25,068 nucleotides of DNA from positions 1,185,229-1,210,296 of the forward strand of contig BLXT01004325.1 of assembly GCA_019648995.1 (NCBI GenBank), in the 5' to 3' direction. A program made the position numbers and the translations under genes. The notes under the pieces were generated by a model that did not search any database, was not told the origin of the DNA, and saw only the letters and a program-made list of their open reading frames with translations. Positions 21,232 to 25,068 of the stretch are shown piece after piece; the stretch's first letter is position 1, and each line of letters starts with the position of its first letter. Source of the stretch: Plakobranchus ocellatus (taxonomy: Eukaryota > Mollusca > Gastropoda > Plakobranchidae).

Positions 21232-22916
21232 GGGGGCATTAGTGGGATAGTTGTTAGTGGATCTGCCCTGAGATCTGCAGGGACTCTTCTGTTGCGGATT
21301 CGAGCCCTGCCATCAACAACCTGGTCCGACAAAGGGCCTGAAAGCTTTAGATCTTGCAGTGGACAGACTGTATACAAAACCAATCCATTGATCTATCTGT
21401 CTATCTATCTGTCATGACTGTCTTTCTGTCTAATCTGTCTGTCTATTGGCATTAGTTCTAAGATATTCCAAATTGTGATGAGCTCTGTTGTCTCTGCCTG
21501 AGTATACTTTGCCTAATCCTAACCATTTTTTTTTTAAGTTTAATGCGATGGCAATTTTTGTTTTCATTTAATTAATCTCTTGTCAATGTGGAGGTTTGCA
21601 AAATACCACCAGAGGGGAAATCACTTGCCCTTCTTCCTGCGTAAAATTCTCTGAAACTGCTCCAACAAGAATCACATCTCTTTTTTGTTACAATGTTTTA
21701 GAAAAAGAAAGTGATGAAAAATCAATACTTCAATTTTTTTTTTGTCTAATTGTTCTCATGTCTTTAGAGAGAAAAACAAAATGGAATGAAAAATGTCACA
21801 GGGGGGACTGCACTTTATGCATGTTCAAATTAGTTTGTCTGTTAATAGTTCATCATTAAAAGTGAAGTTTGCTGTTTAAGATCTTGAAATATTGGCTTCC
21901 CCACTTTACTCTATTTGTAATATTGCCTGGCTGAGGTACATTTGTTCAGTGTGTTAGATGTACATGTATTTATGTTGGAGTAATGGAGTATTGATCTTTG
22001 GATACATTTAGAGTGATTTTATGTTTGCATCTATGAATGCTTAATGTGTCTATCTATTTTTATATTTTTGCCTATCGGTTGTTTGTGTATGTTCGAAAAT
22101 GTATCACCTTTCTCTTTCTCTCTATGTAACTCTCTGAGTGTCTGTCTGTCTGTTTTCATATCTATTTTTCATCAAAATCAGTAAAGCTATGTACCTAATT
22201 AACCACCTATCTTTATACCTATGTGTATATGTTGTATGAATGCATCTGTCTGTAGCGTGTGTGCATGCCTGCATGCGTGTGTGTGTGCATACCTGCCTGC
22301 CTGCCTTTCTGTCTATCTGTCTACCCATTAATTGAGCTGTCTGTCATCTATTTTTGTGTCTTCATCTATTTGTTATTTTTCAAACAGTTGAGTTGGTCTG
22401 TCTTTCTTTCTTTCTTTTTATGTTGCAGCCAGTCTGTCTGTATTTGTGTCTGTTTGTCAGTTTGTCTGTTTATCCATTTGTCTGTCTTTCTGTTTGTCTT
22501 TTGCTTTGCCAATTTGTTTAATATGTCTTGTTTTTGTACACTATGAGGTAAAAACTGACGTAAGATAAGCTCAGAGTGGGTGGATACAGAAGATGGGAGA
22601 CAAGAAAAGTGCTGAATGATAATGATAATACTGATAATAAACAATGCATGTTGATAATGCTAATCACTATTACTGCAGCTACTACTACTGCTGGTGGTGC
22701 TGCTACTGCTTCTGTTGCTGCTACTATTAACAACAACAATAATAAAACATTTACTCATAATTGTTTTAACAATCTGAGCTTTATCAAAATGCAATTTCAT
22801 CGTCCATCTTTGTCTTTCAGCTGGGGCTGAATGAGGAGAAGCACACATTGTTTGAAGGGCTGAGGAACAAGGCTAGGAAGAGCCTCACTACGTCCTTTGA
22901 GAATCTACTGAGCAGG
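8270..22916 (+). CDS. TBC1D1: TBC1D1/TBC1D4 (AS160) ortholog, N-terminal 613 residues in 11 coding exons; 3' end beyond the window
   Basis: Rab GTPase-activating protein that, in vertebrates, holds GLUT4 vesicles inside the cell until Akt or AMPK phosphorylates it. Vertebrates have two paralogs; this should be the single invertebrate gene, so the symbol is a family label. Coding exons: 8270-8644, 9143-9304, 10295-10429, 10801-10921, 13985-14200, 14567-14790, 15288-15380, 16158-16353, 17212-17303, 17813-17941, 22821-22916. All introns are GT-AG and phases join without a stop (1839 nt, 613 codons). Matches to the human proteins in order: PWVMAEMRRK (vertebrate PWVVAEVRR) in PTB1, EIFKAIREASK, SLFEVKYLG, HIGQHDLSLLSLDTK in PTB2, CPSCPLHQLHRLCQEI (vertebrate GCPLQSLHKLCERI), RRQREHVHVSD (vertebrate KQKEHIHIGE) and LRNKARKSLTTSFENLLSR (vertebrate LKNKAKRSLTESLESILSR). 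The C-terminal calmodulin-binding region and catalytic TBC domain, with its Arg and Gln fingers, are not in the window, so GAP activity cannot be judged. The gene is cut off by the window edge, not broken. Confidence 0.94.
8645..9142 (+). other. Intron 1 (AT-rich; holds a perfect 17-bp-stem hairpin)
   Basis: Phase-0 intron with no coding potential. The only structure seen is the inverted repeat at 8798-8842, listed separately. Confidence 0.85.
8798..8842. repeat. Perfect short inverted repeat (hairpin)
   Basis: TAAACTTTTTAGAGGTA at 8798-8814 pairs without mismatch with TACCTCTAAAAAGTTTA at 8826-8842 around an 11-base loop. In RNA this would form a 17-bp AT-rich stem within intron 1. It could be a residue of a small inverted-repeat element or a chance structure. 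Confidence 0.85.
9143..9304 (+). CDS. TBC1D1: TBC1D exon 2, residues 126-179: end of PTB1 helix and linker
   Basis: Acceptor TTTTCACAG, donor GAG|GTTCTT, phase 0 at both ends. IPEIFKAIREASKGILTKAL is the C-terminal PTB helix, like EIISSIRQAGK in vertebrates. It is followed by an acidic linker (EQTPQPVEEETHEQLDAG) and then SLFE, which continues in the next exon. Confidence 0.92.
9305..10294 (+). other. Intron 2
   Basis: About 1 kb of T-rich intron. No gene, mobile element or notable repeat seen beyond short T runs near 9570-9595. Confidence 0.85.
10295..10429 (+). CDS. TBC1D1: TBC1D exon 3, residues 180-224
   Basis: Acceptor TTACACAG, donor AGG|GTAAAT, phase 0 at both ends. Together with the end of exon 2 it reads SLFEVKYLGHAKVGSKRV and then SDLIDSLAETMISLEEDHV, matching vertebrate FEVLFCGRVTVAHKKAP followed by LIDECIEKF. 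This is the start of the next PTB-like unit. Confidence 0.92.
10430..10800 (+). other. Intron 3 with a 35-T tract
   Basis: Short intron dominated by poly(T) at 10562-10596. No other feature is supported. Confidence 0.85.
10562..10596. repeat. Poly(T) tract, 35 bases
   Basis: Uninterrupted T run. It could be the poly(A) tail of an old minus-strand retroposon, but I see no recognisable element body beside it. Confidence 0.9.
10801..10921 (+). CDS. TBC1D1: TBC1D exon 4, residues 225-264 plus one base
   Basis: Acceptor ATGTCTAG, donor AAAAG|GTATAT, phase 0 in and phase 1 out. Encodes a basic/serine linker starting MRRRKHHSSGASTDSLPEH. The exon has no clear vertebrate counterpart and is supported by its splice sites, phase and position. 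The internal Met is not the protein start. Confidence 0.8.
11290..11314 (+). repeat. Left terminal inverted repeat
   Basis: Begins AATATGGCGGGTTTCAC; the partner is at 13871-13895 with one mismatch (C/T at 11311). The AATATGGCGG start also resembles a YY1 site. Confidence 0.8.
11705..11710 (-). terminator. Polyadenylation signal AATAAA for the nested minus-strand unit
   Basis: TTTATT on the plus strand gives AATAAA on the minus strand about 64 bases past the stop codon at 11774, a typical spacing for a short 3' UTR. It supports transcription of the minus-strand unit. Confidence 0.45.
11774..11974 (-). CDS. Candidate terminal exon of an uncharacterised nested gene
   Basis: Minus-strand frame open from a good acceptor (CTTTAAACTCTACAG) at 11975 to TGA at 11776-11774. 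It reads ELEVIDDGRQLV, then a Ser/Lys-rich stretch and VWAFPNTPDESLVTPGTD, ending KGTYTFV. I do not recognise the family. It is followed by AATAAA at 11710-11705. A short, possibly 52-base intron (GAG|GTTGGG to CTACAG) could join it in phase 0 to an upstream stretch at 12066-12027 reading REMDRRYREKKAAE. No transcript evidence; this could be a decayed element-encoded protein. Confidence 0.35.
   Translation of the reverse strand, partial: ELEVIDDGRQLVTSCLRPKASSSKQAGEVWAFPNTPDESLVTPGTDTITRLSDPIVDPIKGTYTFV
12176..12361 (-). CDS. Small basic, charged coiled-coil-like ORF of the nested unit (61 aa)
   Basis: ATG at 12361 to TAA at 12178-12176. It reads MSSRSAKLRNEWKEKEPEKN and then QAYLKRQRLASKRRRDETKE, ending EEDREREKAF. 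Over 40% is Lys, Arg or Glu, and it is probably helical and nucleic-acid-binding in character; similar Lys/Arg/Glu-rich starts occur in proteins of invertebrate repetitive elements, but I cannot name a family. It sits 58 bases or less after a candidate acceptor (TCTGATAG) and an in-frame TGA two codons before the ATG confirms the start. I found no GT donor near its end, so its link to the exon at 11774-11974 is unproven. Confidence 0.4.
   Translation of the reverse strand: MSSRSAKLRNEWKEKEPEKNQAYLKRQRLASKRRRDETKEKFANKMLTRAMEEDREREKAF
12777..12905 (-). promoter_or_regulatory. Candidate promoter of the nested unit (YY1- and ETS-like motifs)
   Basis: A CpG-containing patch in AT-rich DNA. YY1-type motifs GCCGCCATTTT (12836-12846) and GCCGCCATAAT (12867-12877) are read as AAAATGGCGGC/ATTATGGCGGC on the minus strand, and an ETS-type CCGGAA lies at 12895-12900. 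YY1 plus ETS is a common TATA-less promoter arrangement, with YY1 near the start site and reading in the direction of transcription; here it points to minus-strand transcription towards the ORF at 12361. The block also holds an imperfect 63-base tandem duplication around TGTTTCCGAT (12783 and 12846). Confidence 0.45.
13203..13406 (-). CDS. Possible upstream exon of the nested unit (68 codons)
   Basis: Minus-strand frame from ATG at 13406 (MLFISRQRDKETLCQIF...) to a strong donor, AAG|GTAAGT, at 13203/13202 in phase 0. The sequence (RLWNPIADQTQSFLIDDSC) is of mixed composition and not low in complexity. I do not recognise it. It could be spliced in phase 0 to the acceptor at 11975, but all tested joins to the acceptors just before 12361 hit a stop within a few codons. 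Coding status is uncertain. Confidence 0.25.
13871..13895 (-). repeat. Right terminal inverted repeat
   Basis: On the minus strand it begins AATATGGCGGGTTTCAC at 13895 and matches 11290-11314 with one mismatch. Confidence 0.8.
13985..14200 (+). CDS. TBC1D1: TBC1D exon 5, residues 265-336: phospho-regulated linker
   Basis: Acceptor CAATCTAG, donor AAAG|GTAGAG, phase 1 in and out; the split codon makes DSVSPLGHSLD. Ser/Thr- and Arg-rich linker between the PTB domains. Two RxRxxS Akt-type motifs are visible: R279-R-R281-H-F-S284 and R324-Q-R326-R-A-S329. The vertebrate proteins carry AMPK/Akt-dependent 14-3-3 sites in the same linker (for example Ser237 of TBC1D1), so a conserved regulatory role is plausible but inferred. 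Confidence 0.88.
14201..14566 (+). other. Intron 5
   Basis: AT-rich, phase-1 intron. Nothing further seen. Confidence 0.85.
14567..14790 (+). CDS. TBC1D1: TBC1D exon 6, residues 337-411: start of PTB2
   Basis: Acceptor TGCCTAG, donor CTCAG|GTAGAC, phase 1 in and phase 0 out. It starts ESHLNRARHPSSDSQDQDE. GIALLHIGQHDLSLLSLDTK, followed by FSDISFVSQ, matches vertebrate LFTIGQSEVYLISPDTK followed by FKEISFCSQ, the first strands of the second PTB domain. Confidence 0.93.
14791..15287 (+). other. Intron 6
   Basis: AT-rich, phase-0 intron with a good pyrimidine tract before CCTAG. No other feature. Confidence 0.85.
15288..15380 (+). CDS. TBC1D1: TBC1D exon 7, residues 412-442: middle of PTB2
   Basis: 31 codons with phase 0 at both ends (AATCCTAG|GGAAAT, GTG|GTAAGA). 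It contains DVFGIIVRGTGSTFICYILK, then CLNDSV, matching vertebrate [30 protein letters not shown]. Too short for a stand-alone ORF but unambiguous by homology. Confidence 0.93.
15381..16157 (+). other. Intron 7
   Basis: Contains a poly(A) run near 15762 and a pyrimidine-rich CTT/TCC tract at 15830-15900, whose Leu/Phe or Arg/Lys frames are artefacts. No gene seen. Confidence 0.85.
16158..16353 (+). CDS. TBC1D1: TBC1D exon 8, residues 443-507: end of PTB2 and Cys-rich motif
   Basis: Acceptor CCATGCAG, donor CATG|GTATGT, phase 0 in and phase 1 out. VSEVMSTLQAAFTSAYNK is the closing PTB2 helix (vertebrate VDEIMMTLKQAFTVAAVQ). A Gly/Gln-rich insert (GGQSVGRGGGAGGGASQ) follows, then CPSCPLHQLHRLCQEIHG, matching vertebrate CEGCPLQSLHKLCERIEG. 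The glycine run is encoded by GC-rich GGGGGCGGGGCAGGGGGCGG-type sequence and is longer than in the vertebrate proteins. Confidence 0.93.
16354..17211 (+). other. Intron 8
   Basis: Phase-1, AT-rich intron with several A/T runs. Nothing else recognised. Confidence 0.85.
17212..17303 (+). CDS. TBC1D1: TBC1D exon 9, residues 508-538
   Basis: Acceptor AAATCTTTCAG, donor CAG|GTAATA, phase 1 in and phase 0 out. ALSSQAAHDLLLKKVHSLPE, then KDINEIRRKVQ, occupies the place of vertebrate LELQKHLTTLTNQEQATIFEEVQKL. Helical; too short to stand as an ORF. Confidence 0.87.
17304..17812 (+). other. Intron 9, with ~68-bp tandem repeats at its 3' end
   Basis: Phase-0 intron. Its last 200 bases consist of three tandem copies of a ~68-bp unit (listed separately), the last of which supplies the polypyrimidine tract and acceptor. 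Confidence 0.85.
17611..17812 (+). repeat. Three ~68-bp tandem repeats sharing a core with the next exon
   Basis: Copies start at 17611, 17678 and 17746. Each holds a GTGCTCATGATCTGCCTGCAT-like core, then TGAAATAYRTCAGTGTT and CACATTTTTATGTTT. Exon 10 contains the core again at 17849-17869 with 20 of 21 bases identical to copy 1. Confidence 0.85.
17813..17941 (+). CDS. TBC1D1: TBC1D exon 10, residues 539-581
   Basis: Acceptor GTTACTTCAG, donor GAG|GTGAGG, phase 0 at both ends. ESFEESVEVLMICLHQMCER, then RQREHVHVSDTAVK, matches vertebrate ENELIISFLRCLYEEKQKEHIHIGE. The VLMICLH codons are the stretch also found in the tandem repeats of the preceding intron. Confidence 0.93.
19564..19598. repeat. 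(TA)n microsatellite
   Basis: Uninterrupted ATATAT run of about 35 bases. Confidence 0.9.
20421..20447. repeat. (TTTTG)n short repeat
   Basis: About five TTTTG units followed by a T run. Confidence 0.8.
20961..21115. repeat. (CT)n microsatellite
   Basis: Long TCTCTC tract with TGTC, CCTC and TTCTC interruptions. The three overlapping frames encoding Leu/Ser repeats are artefacts of this tract. Confidence 0.95.
21116..21231. repeat. (TATC)n microsatellite
   Basis: TCTATC/TCTGTC start and then about 20 TATC units. It stops abruptly at a non-repetitive 155-base stretch, and the same type resumes at 21388-21412. Confidence 0.95.
21232..21387 (+). mobile_element. tRNA-like SINE fragment between two (TATC) tracts
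   Basis: A box-A-like TAGTTGTTAGTGG lies at 21249-21261, and a box-B-like GGATTCGAGCC (one mismatch to GGTTCGANNCC) at 21296-21306, 35-50 bases apart as in tRNA-derived RNA polymerase III promoters. There is no cloverleaf good enough for a functional tRNA. Most likely a tRNA-derived SINE head with a short unrelated body. Confidence 0.45.
22295..22505. repeat. Degenerate (TCTG)/(TTTC)n tract
   Basis: TGCCTGCCTGCC, TCTGTCTATCTG and TTTCTTTCTTTC blocks and many TGTCTGT words form a decayed tetranucleotide array. Confidence 0.75.
22673..22745. repeat. Trinucleotide repeats, (CTN)n then (AAC/AAT)n
   Basis: ACTACTACTGCTGGTGGTGCTGCT followed by CAACAACAATAATAAAA. Imperfect; the Ala/Thr and Ser-rich frames across it are artefacts. 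Confidence 0.8.
22821..22916 (+). CDS. TBC1D1: TBC1D exon 11, residues 582-613; last exon in the window
   Basis: Acceptor TGTCTTTCAG, donor AGG|GTGAGT, phase 0 at both ends. LGLNEEKHTLFEGLRNKARK, then SLTTSFENLLSR, matches vertebrate FRLDMLKNKAKRSLTESLESILSR very closely. The frame stays open past the donor until TGA at 23394-23396. Confidence 0.94.
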
Positions 22917-23006
22917 GTGAGTCAACAAGTCTTTGTGTGTTGGGTGTTGCAATTTCTTTCTTTATACTGCCCTCAATTCATTTGGCAAAAACTGTGTGGG
23001 CCTATT

Positions 23007-23341
23007 GGCCCAGCTAGAATCCAGGGTATAACTGGAGCAACTGAGCTGATTGGCCCAGCTAGACCCCAGGGTATAACTGGAGCAACTGAGCTTATTGGCT
23101 TAGCTAGACCCCAGGGTATAACTGGAGCAACTGAGCTTATTGGCCCAGCTAGACCCCAGGGTATAACTGGAGCAACTGAGCTTATTGGCCTAGCTAGATC
23201 TCAGAGTATAACTGAATCAACTGAGCTTATTGGCCTAATTAAATCCCAGGGTATAACTGGAGCAACTGAGCTTATTGGCCTTGGTAGATTTCAGGGTATA
23301 ACTGGAGCAACTGAGTTTATTGGCCCAGCTAGACCTCAGGG
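23007..23341 (+). repeat. 45-bp minisatellite, 7 full copies plus a partial
   Basis: Units start at 23007, 23052, 23097, 23142, 23187, 23232, 23277 and 23322 (partial), all exactly 45 bases. Each begins GGCCCAGCTAGACCCCAGGG or a variant, then TATAACTGGAGCAACTGAGC, then TTATT. Since 45 is a multiple of three, one frame encodes a 15-residue repeat, GPARPQGITGATELI. Confidence 0.95.
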
Positions 23342-23616
23342 TGGGGGAGGGGTGACTCATCTGGTAGGGCAGTTGACTACCAAGCCAGAGGTCTGAGGTT
23401 CGAATCCCAGTCCGGGCCAAGTGAATGTTTCATTGTTCCTCTGTGTCCACCCACCACTTAATGGGTAGCTAGGTCTCTTAAGGGCTGGCGAAAGTAAAGA
23501 TGTTCAGGAAAGCAATGGAAAACTACTTCATAATGCCCTATGCCAAGAACAATCTGACCCTATTCTTGGTTCCCCAATGCTTGGACTAAGCGTGGGATCC
23601 TATGCTTTAGAGTTTT
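23342..23616 (+). mobile_element. tRNA-derived SINE-like element
   Basis: A degenerate box A (TGACTCATCTGGTAGGGC, 23353-23370) is followed by a perfect box B, GGTTCGAATCC (23397-23407), then a tRNA-like 3' stem (CAGTCCGGGC) and a body with GTTCAGGAAAGCAATGGAAA and ACTACTTCATAATGCC. The body resembles the conserved central part of several metazoan tRNA-derived SINEs. The 3' boundary, near 23616 before an AT-rich stretch, is a guess. It abuts the 45-bp repeats without a gap. Confidence 0.65.
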
Positions 23617-23859
23617 TAACAAAATTTTGGAATAAAACTGTTGATTGTTTTGCTTAATAACTCATGTAACCACAGATATGCTTTTTTTTTATATCCACAA
23701 ATAAATGAACTACCCTATTGTATGACAAAATGAAGGGACAGACTTTGGTCCCTTGATCTACATCTCTATGTTCCATGCAATGTTTTTATAGCCCCCTTTA
23801 ACAATTTTTCCTATCAGCATTCTTTGTGGATATCTAATCTTCCATTAATAGGCTTAGAT

Positions 23860-24215
23860 TAAAGATAGATCTAGATCAGGTCTAGCTAATCAAGATTTGT
23901 GATCCATGCTAGTCCAGGTTTGATCAGAAAGCCTAAGCAGTGATCTAGATCTGGGTCTAATTTGGCCCACCTAGATTCTAGAAACGACTAAATTAGATTC
24001 TGTTCTCAGTCTAAATATCTTAATAAAGCTACAATCTAGAGCTAGATCTTCAAAATCTATGTGTCAATCTAGATGTTCAGTTCCATGGATGGTGGAATGA
24101 TTTTGTAAGTCTGTAGATCAGTACCAGCATTATGGGCTAAGATTTAGATATTCAGCTTGATCATGTCTAGCTTTGATCTAGATTTGTGATCAAAGTTAGA
24201 TCTAGGTTAAACTGA
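23860..24215. repeat. Stretch dense in AGATCT/CTAGAT words
   Basis: More than fifteen copies of TCTAGAT, GATCTAG, GATCAG or close variants within about 350 bases, not in a fixed period. It looks like a decayed satellite or a patch where this 6-bp word has spread. Confidence 0.6.
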
Positions 24216-24799
24216 TCACATTACATTCCTACATTTAATATATAGAAAGCATTAGAAAGGCGTGAATAATATTTTCAAAGCATATCTGAAATTTATAATA
24301 TGTACAAGTAATAATAGCACATGTAAAAGTTAATTACAAAATTAAGAAAAAAAAAATCTTATTGGAACATAAAAGTGAGGAAAAAAAAGCAACAAAAAAT
24401 GGTGATAGCATCAATCAAACCTGCTCTAACCACTGTACTGTCAAGGACCATAGATTAAGGATTGTCAATGCATTGATTATATTCTAATGTGACAAACCTT
24501 GTGTGATCAAACGGCTGACTTGCTGGAAGATAAGGGATGGGTGGGTCTGTAGGGTAATGACGTTTTTTTCACATTATTAGGCTAGCAAACACCTTTGTTT
24601 CTTTCTAAATTGAGAAAAGAGAAGAAAATTATGAAAAGGGGGCAAACAGGCCAATGGATAGAGTCAAGATAGAGGCGCTCAAAGCAGCTGAAACAGTGAC
24701 TTTGACAGGATAAAGTTAAATAGGCCCATTTAGACCCTGAGGTGTAGCTGACCCTACAGCCCTAGAGGGACATTGGTGAATTTATTCACATTAACTAAT

Positions 24800-25068
24800 C
24801 TTTTTTCCCTTCCTTCTGTCTCTTGTCACTTTCTCTTCCTCTCCCCTCTCTCTCTGCCTCAGTCTGTTGCTCTCTCTGCCGTTTTCCTTCTCTCATTCCT
24901 TTAATCCATCGCCCTCTTTGCTCTCTTTGATTGTCTCTTATCCACATCCCCTTCTCCCCGTTGCCTTGGATTCTCTTATTTTATCCGTCTCCGTTCTTGC
25001 TCTCTATCACCCCTTTTCTCTGTCCCTCCTTGTTCTTCCTGATTCTTTCCCTACACCCCCCCCCCCCC
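24800..25068. repeat. C/T-rich low-complexity tail ending in poly(C)
   Basis: Degenerate CTCT/TTCCT sequence finishing with 13 C at 25056-25068, which may mark an assembly break. Confidence 0.8.

Larger units (their letters stand above)
17942..22820 (+). other. Intron 10 (4.9 kb), rich in microsatellites
   Basis: Phase-0 intron. It holds (TA)n, (TTTTG)n, (CT)n, (TATC)n, degenerate (TCTG)n and trinucleotide repeats, plus a tRNA-like fragment near 21233-21345. The many ORFs in it are AT-rich or Ser/Leu repeats produced by these tracts. No further exon is needed, because the phases of exons 10 and 11 join directly, though an alternatively spliced vertebrate-type exon cannot be excluded. Confidence 0.8.
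22917..25068 (+). other. Intron 11, incomplete at the window edge
   Basis: Begins GTGAGT. It holds the 45-bp minisatellite, a tRNA-derived SINE, an AGATCT-rich stretch and a C/T-rich tail. I found no homologue of the next TBC1D exon; the TBC domain must lie beyond 25068. Confidence 0.75.

Noticed and set aside
20925-21417. Three overlapping Leu/Ser- and Tyr/Ile/Ser-repeat ORFs
   Set aside because: They are translations of the (CT)n and (TATC)n microsatellites; any frame of such a tract is open.
21596-21859. 87-codon plus-strand ORF with several cysteines
   Set aside because: It lies in intron 10 with no homology that I recognise and no good splice sites in matching phase; exons 10 and 11 join without it.
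23007-23341. CRISPR-like regular repeat array
   Set aside because: The 45-bp units are contiguous with no spacers, and the host is a eukaryote; it is a minisatellite.
22992-23396. Collagen-like protein from the Gly/Pro repeat
   Set aside because: Glycine is not at every third residue, so the repeat cannot form a collagen triple helix; the frame is intronic unless retained.

Overview
This window looks like nuclear DNA from a mollusc, most likely a heterobranch gastropod such as a freshwater snail. That is an inference from AT-rich, intron-rich sequence, abundant simple repeats, tRNA-derived SINE-like fragments and many scattered AGATCT/CTAGAT words, not a database match. There are no operons, Shine-Dalgarno sites or bacterial genes.

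Two protein-coding genes are well supported and are arranged head to head. On the minus strand, 3626..2028 is a single large coding exon for a 532-residue F-box protein of the FBXO33/FBXO39 type, a probable substrate receptor of an SCF ubiquitin ligase. On the plus strand, eleven coding exons between 8270 and 22916 encode the first 613 residues of the invertebrate TBC1D1/TBC1D4 (AS160) Rab-GTPase-activating protein. All eleven have GT-AG boundaries and continuous phase. The part present holds both phosphotyrosine-binding (PTB) domains, the phospho-regulated linkers and the start of the calmodulin-binding/TBC lead-in. The catalytic TBC domain must lie to the right, beyond 25068.

Layout: 1-2027 is probable 3' UTR and flank of the F-box gene. 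2028-3629 is its coding exon. 3630-8268 is the divergent intergenic/5' region, with (GA)n and (ATT)n tracts and CpG-containing patches near 4880 and 6024. 8270-22916 is the TBC1D gene. Its intron 10922-13984 carries a 2.6 kb segment bounded by 25-bp inverted repeats (11290-11314 and 13871-13895); inside it is a small uncharacterised minus-strand gene-like unit with YY1- and ETS-like promoter motifs and a polyadenylation signal. The long intron 17942-22820 is full of microsatellites and a tRNA-like insertion. The intron after 22916 opens with a 45-bp minisatellite and a tRNA-derived SINE.

The most interesting observations are four. (1) The inverted-repeat-bounded segment with its nested transcription unit. 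(2) Three ~68-bp tandem repeats running up to the splice acceptor of the exon at 17813, whose core is also found inside that exon. (3) An open reading frame running from exon 22821-22916 through its donor into the 45-bp minisatellite, which would give a 15-residue repeat tail if the intron is retained. (4) Two Akt-type phosphorylation motifs between the PTB domains, as in the vertebrate insulin/AMPK-regulated proteins. I found no convincing wholly new system.
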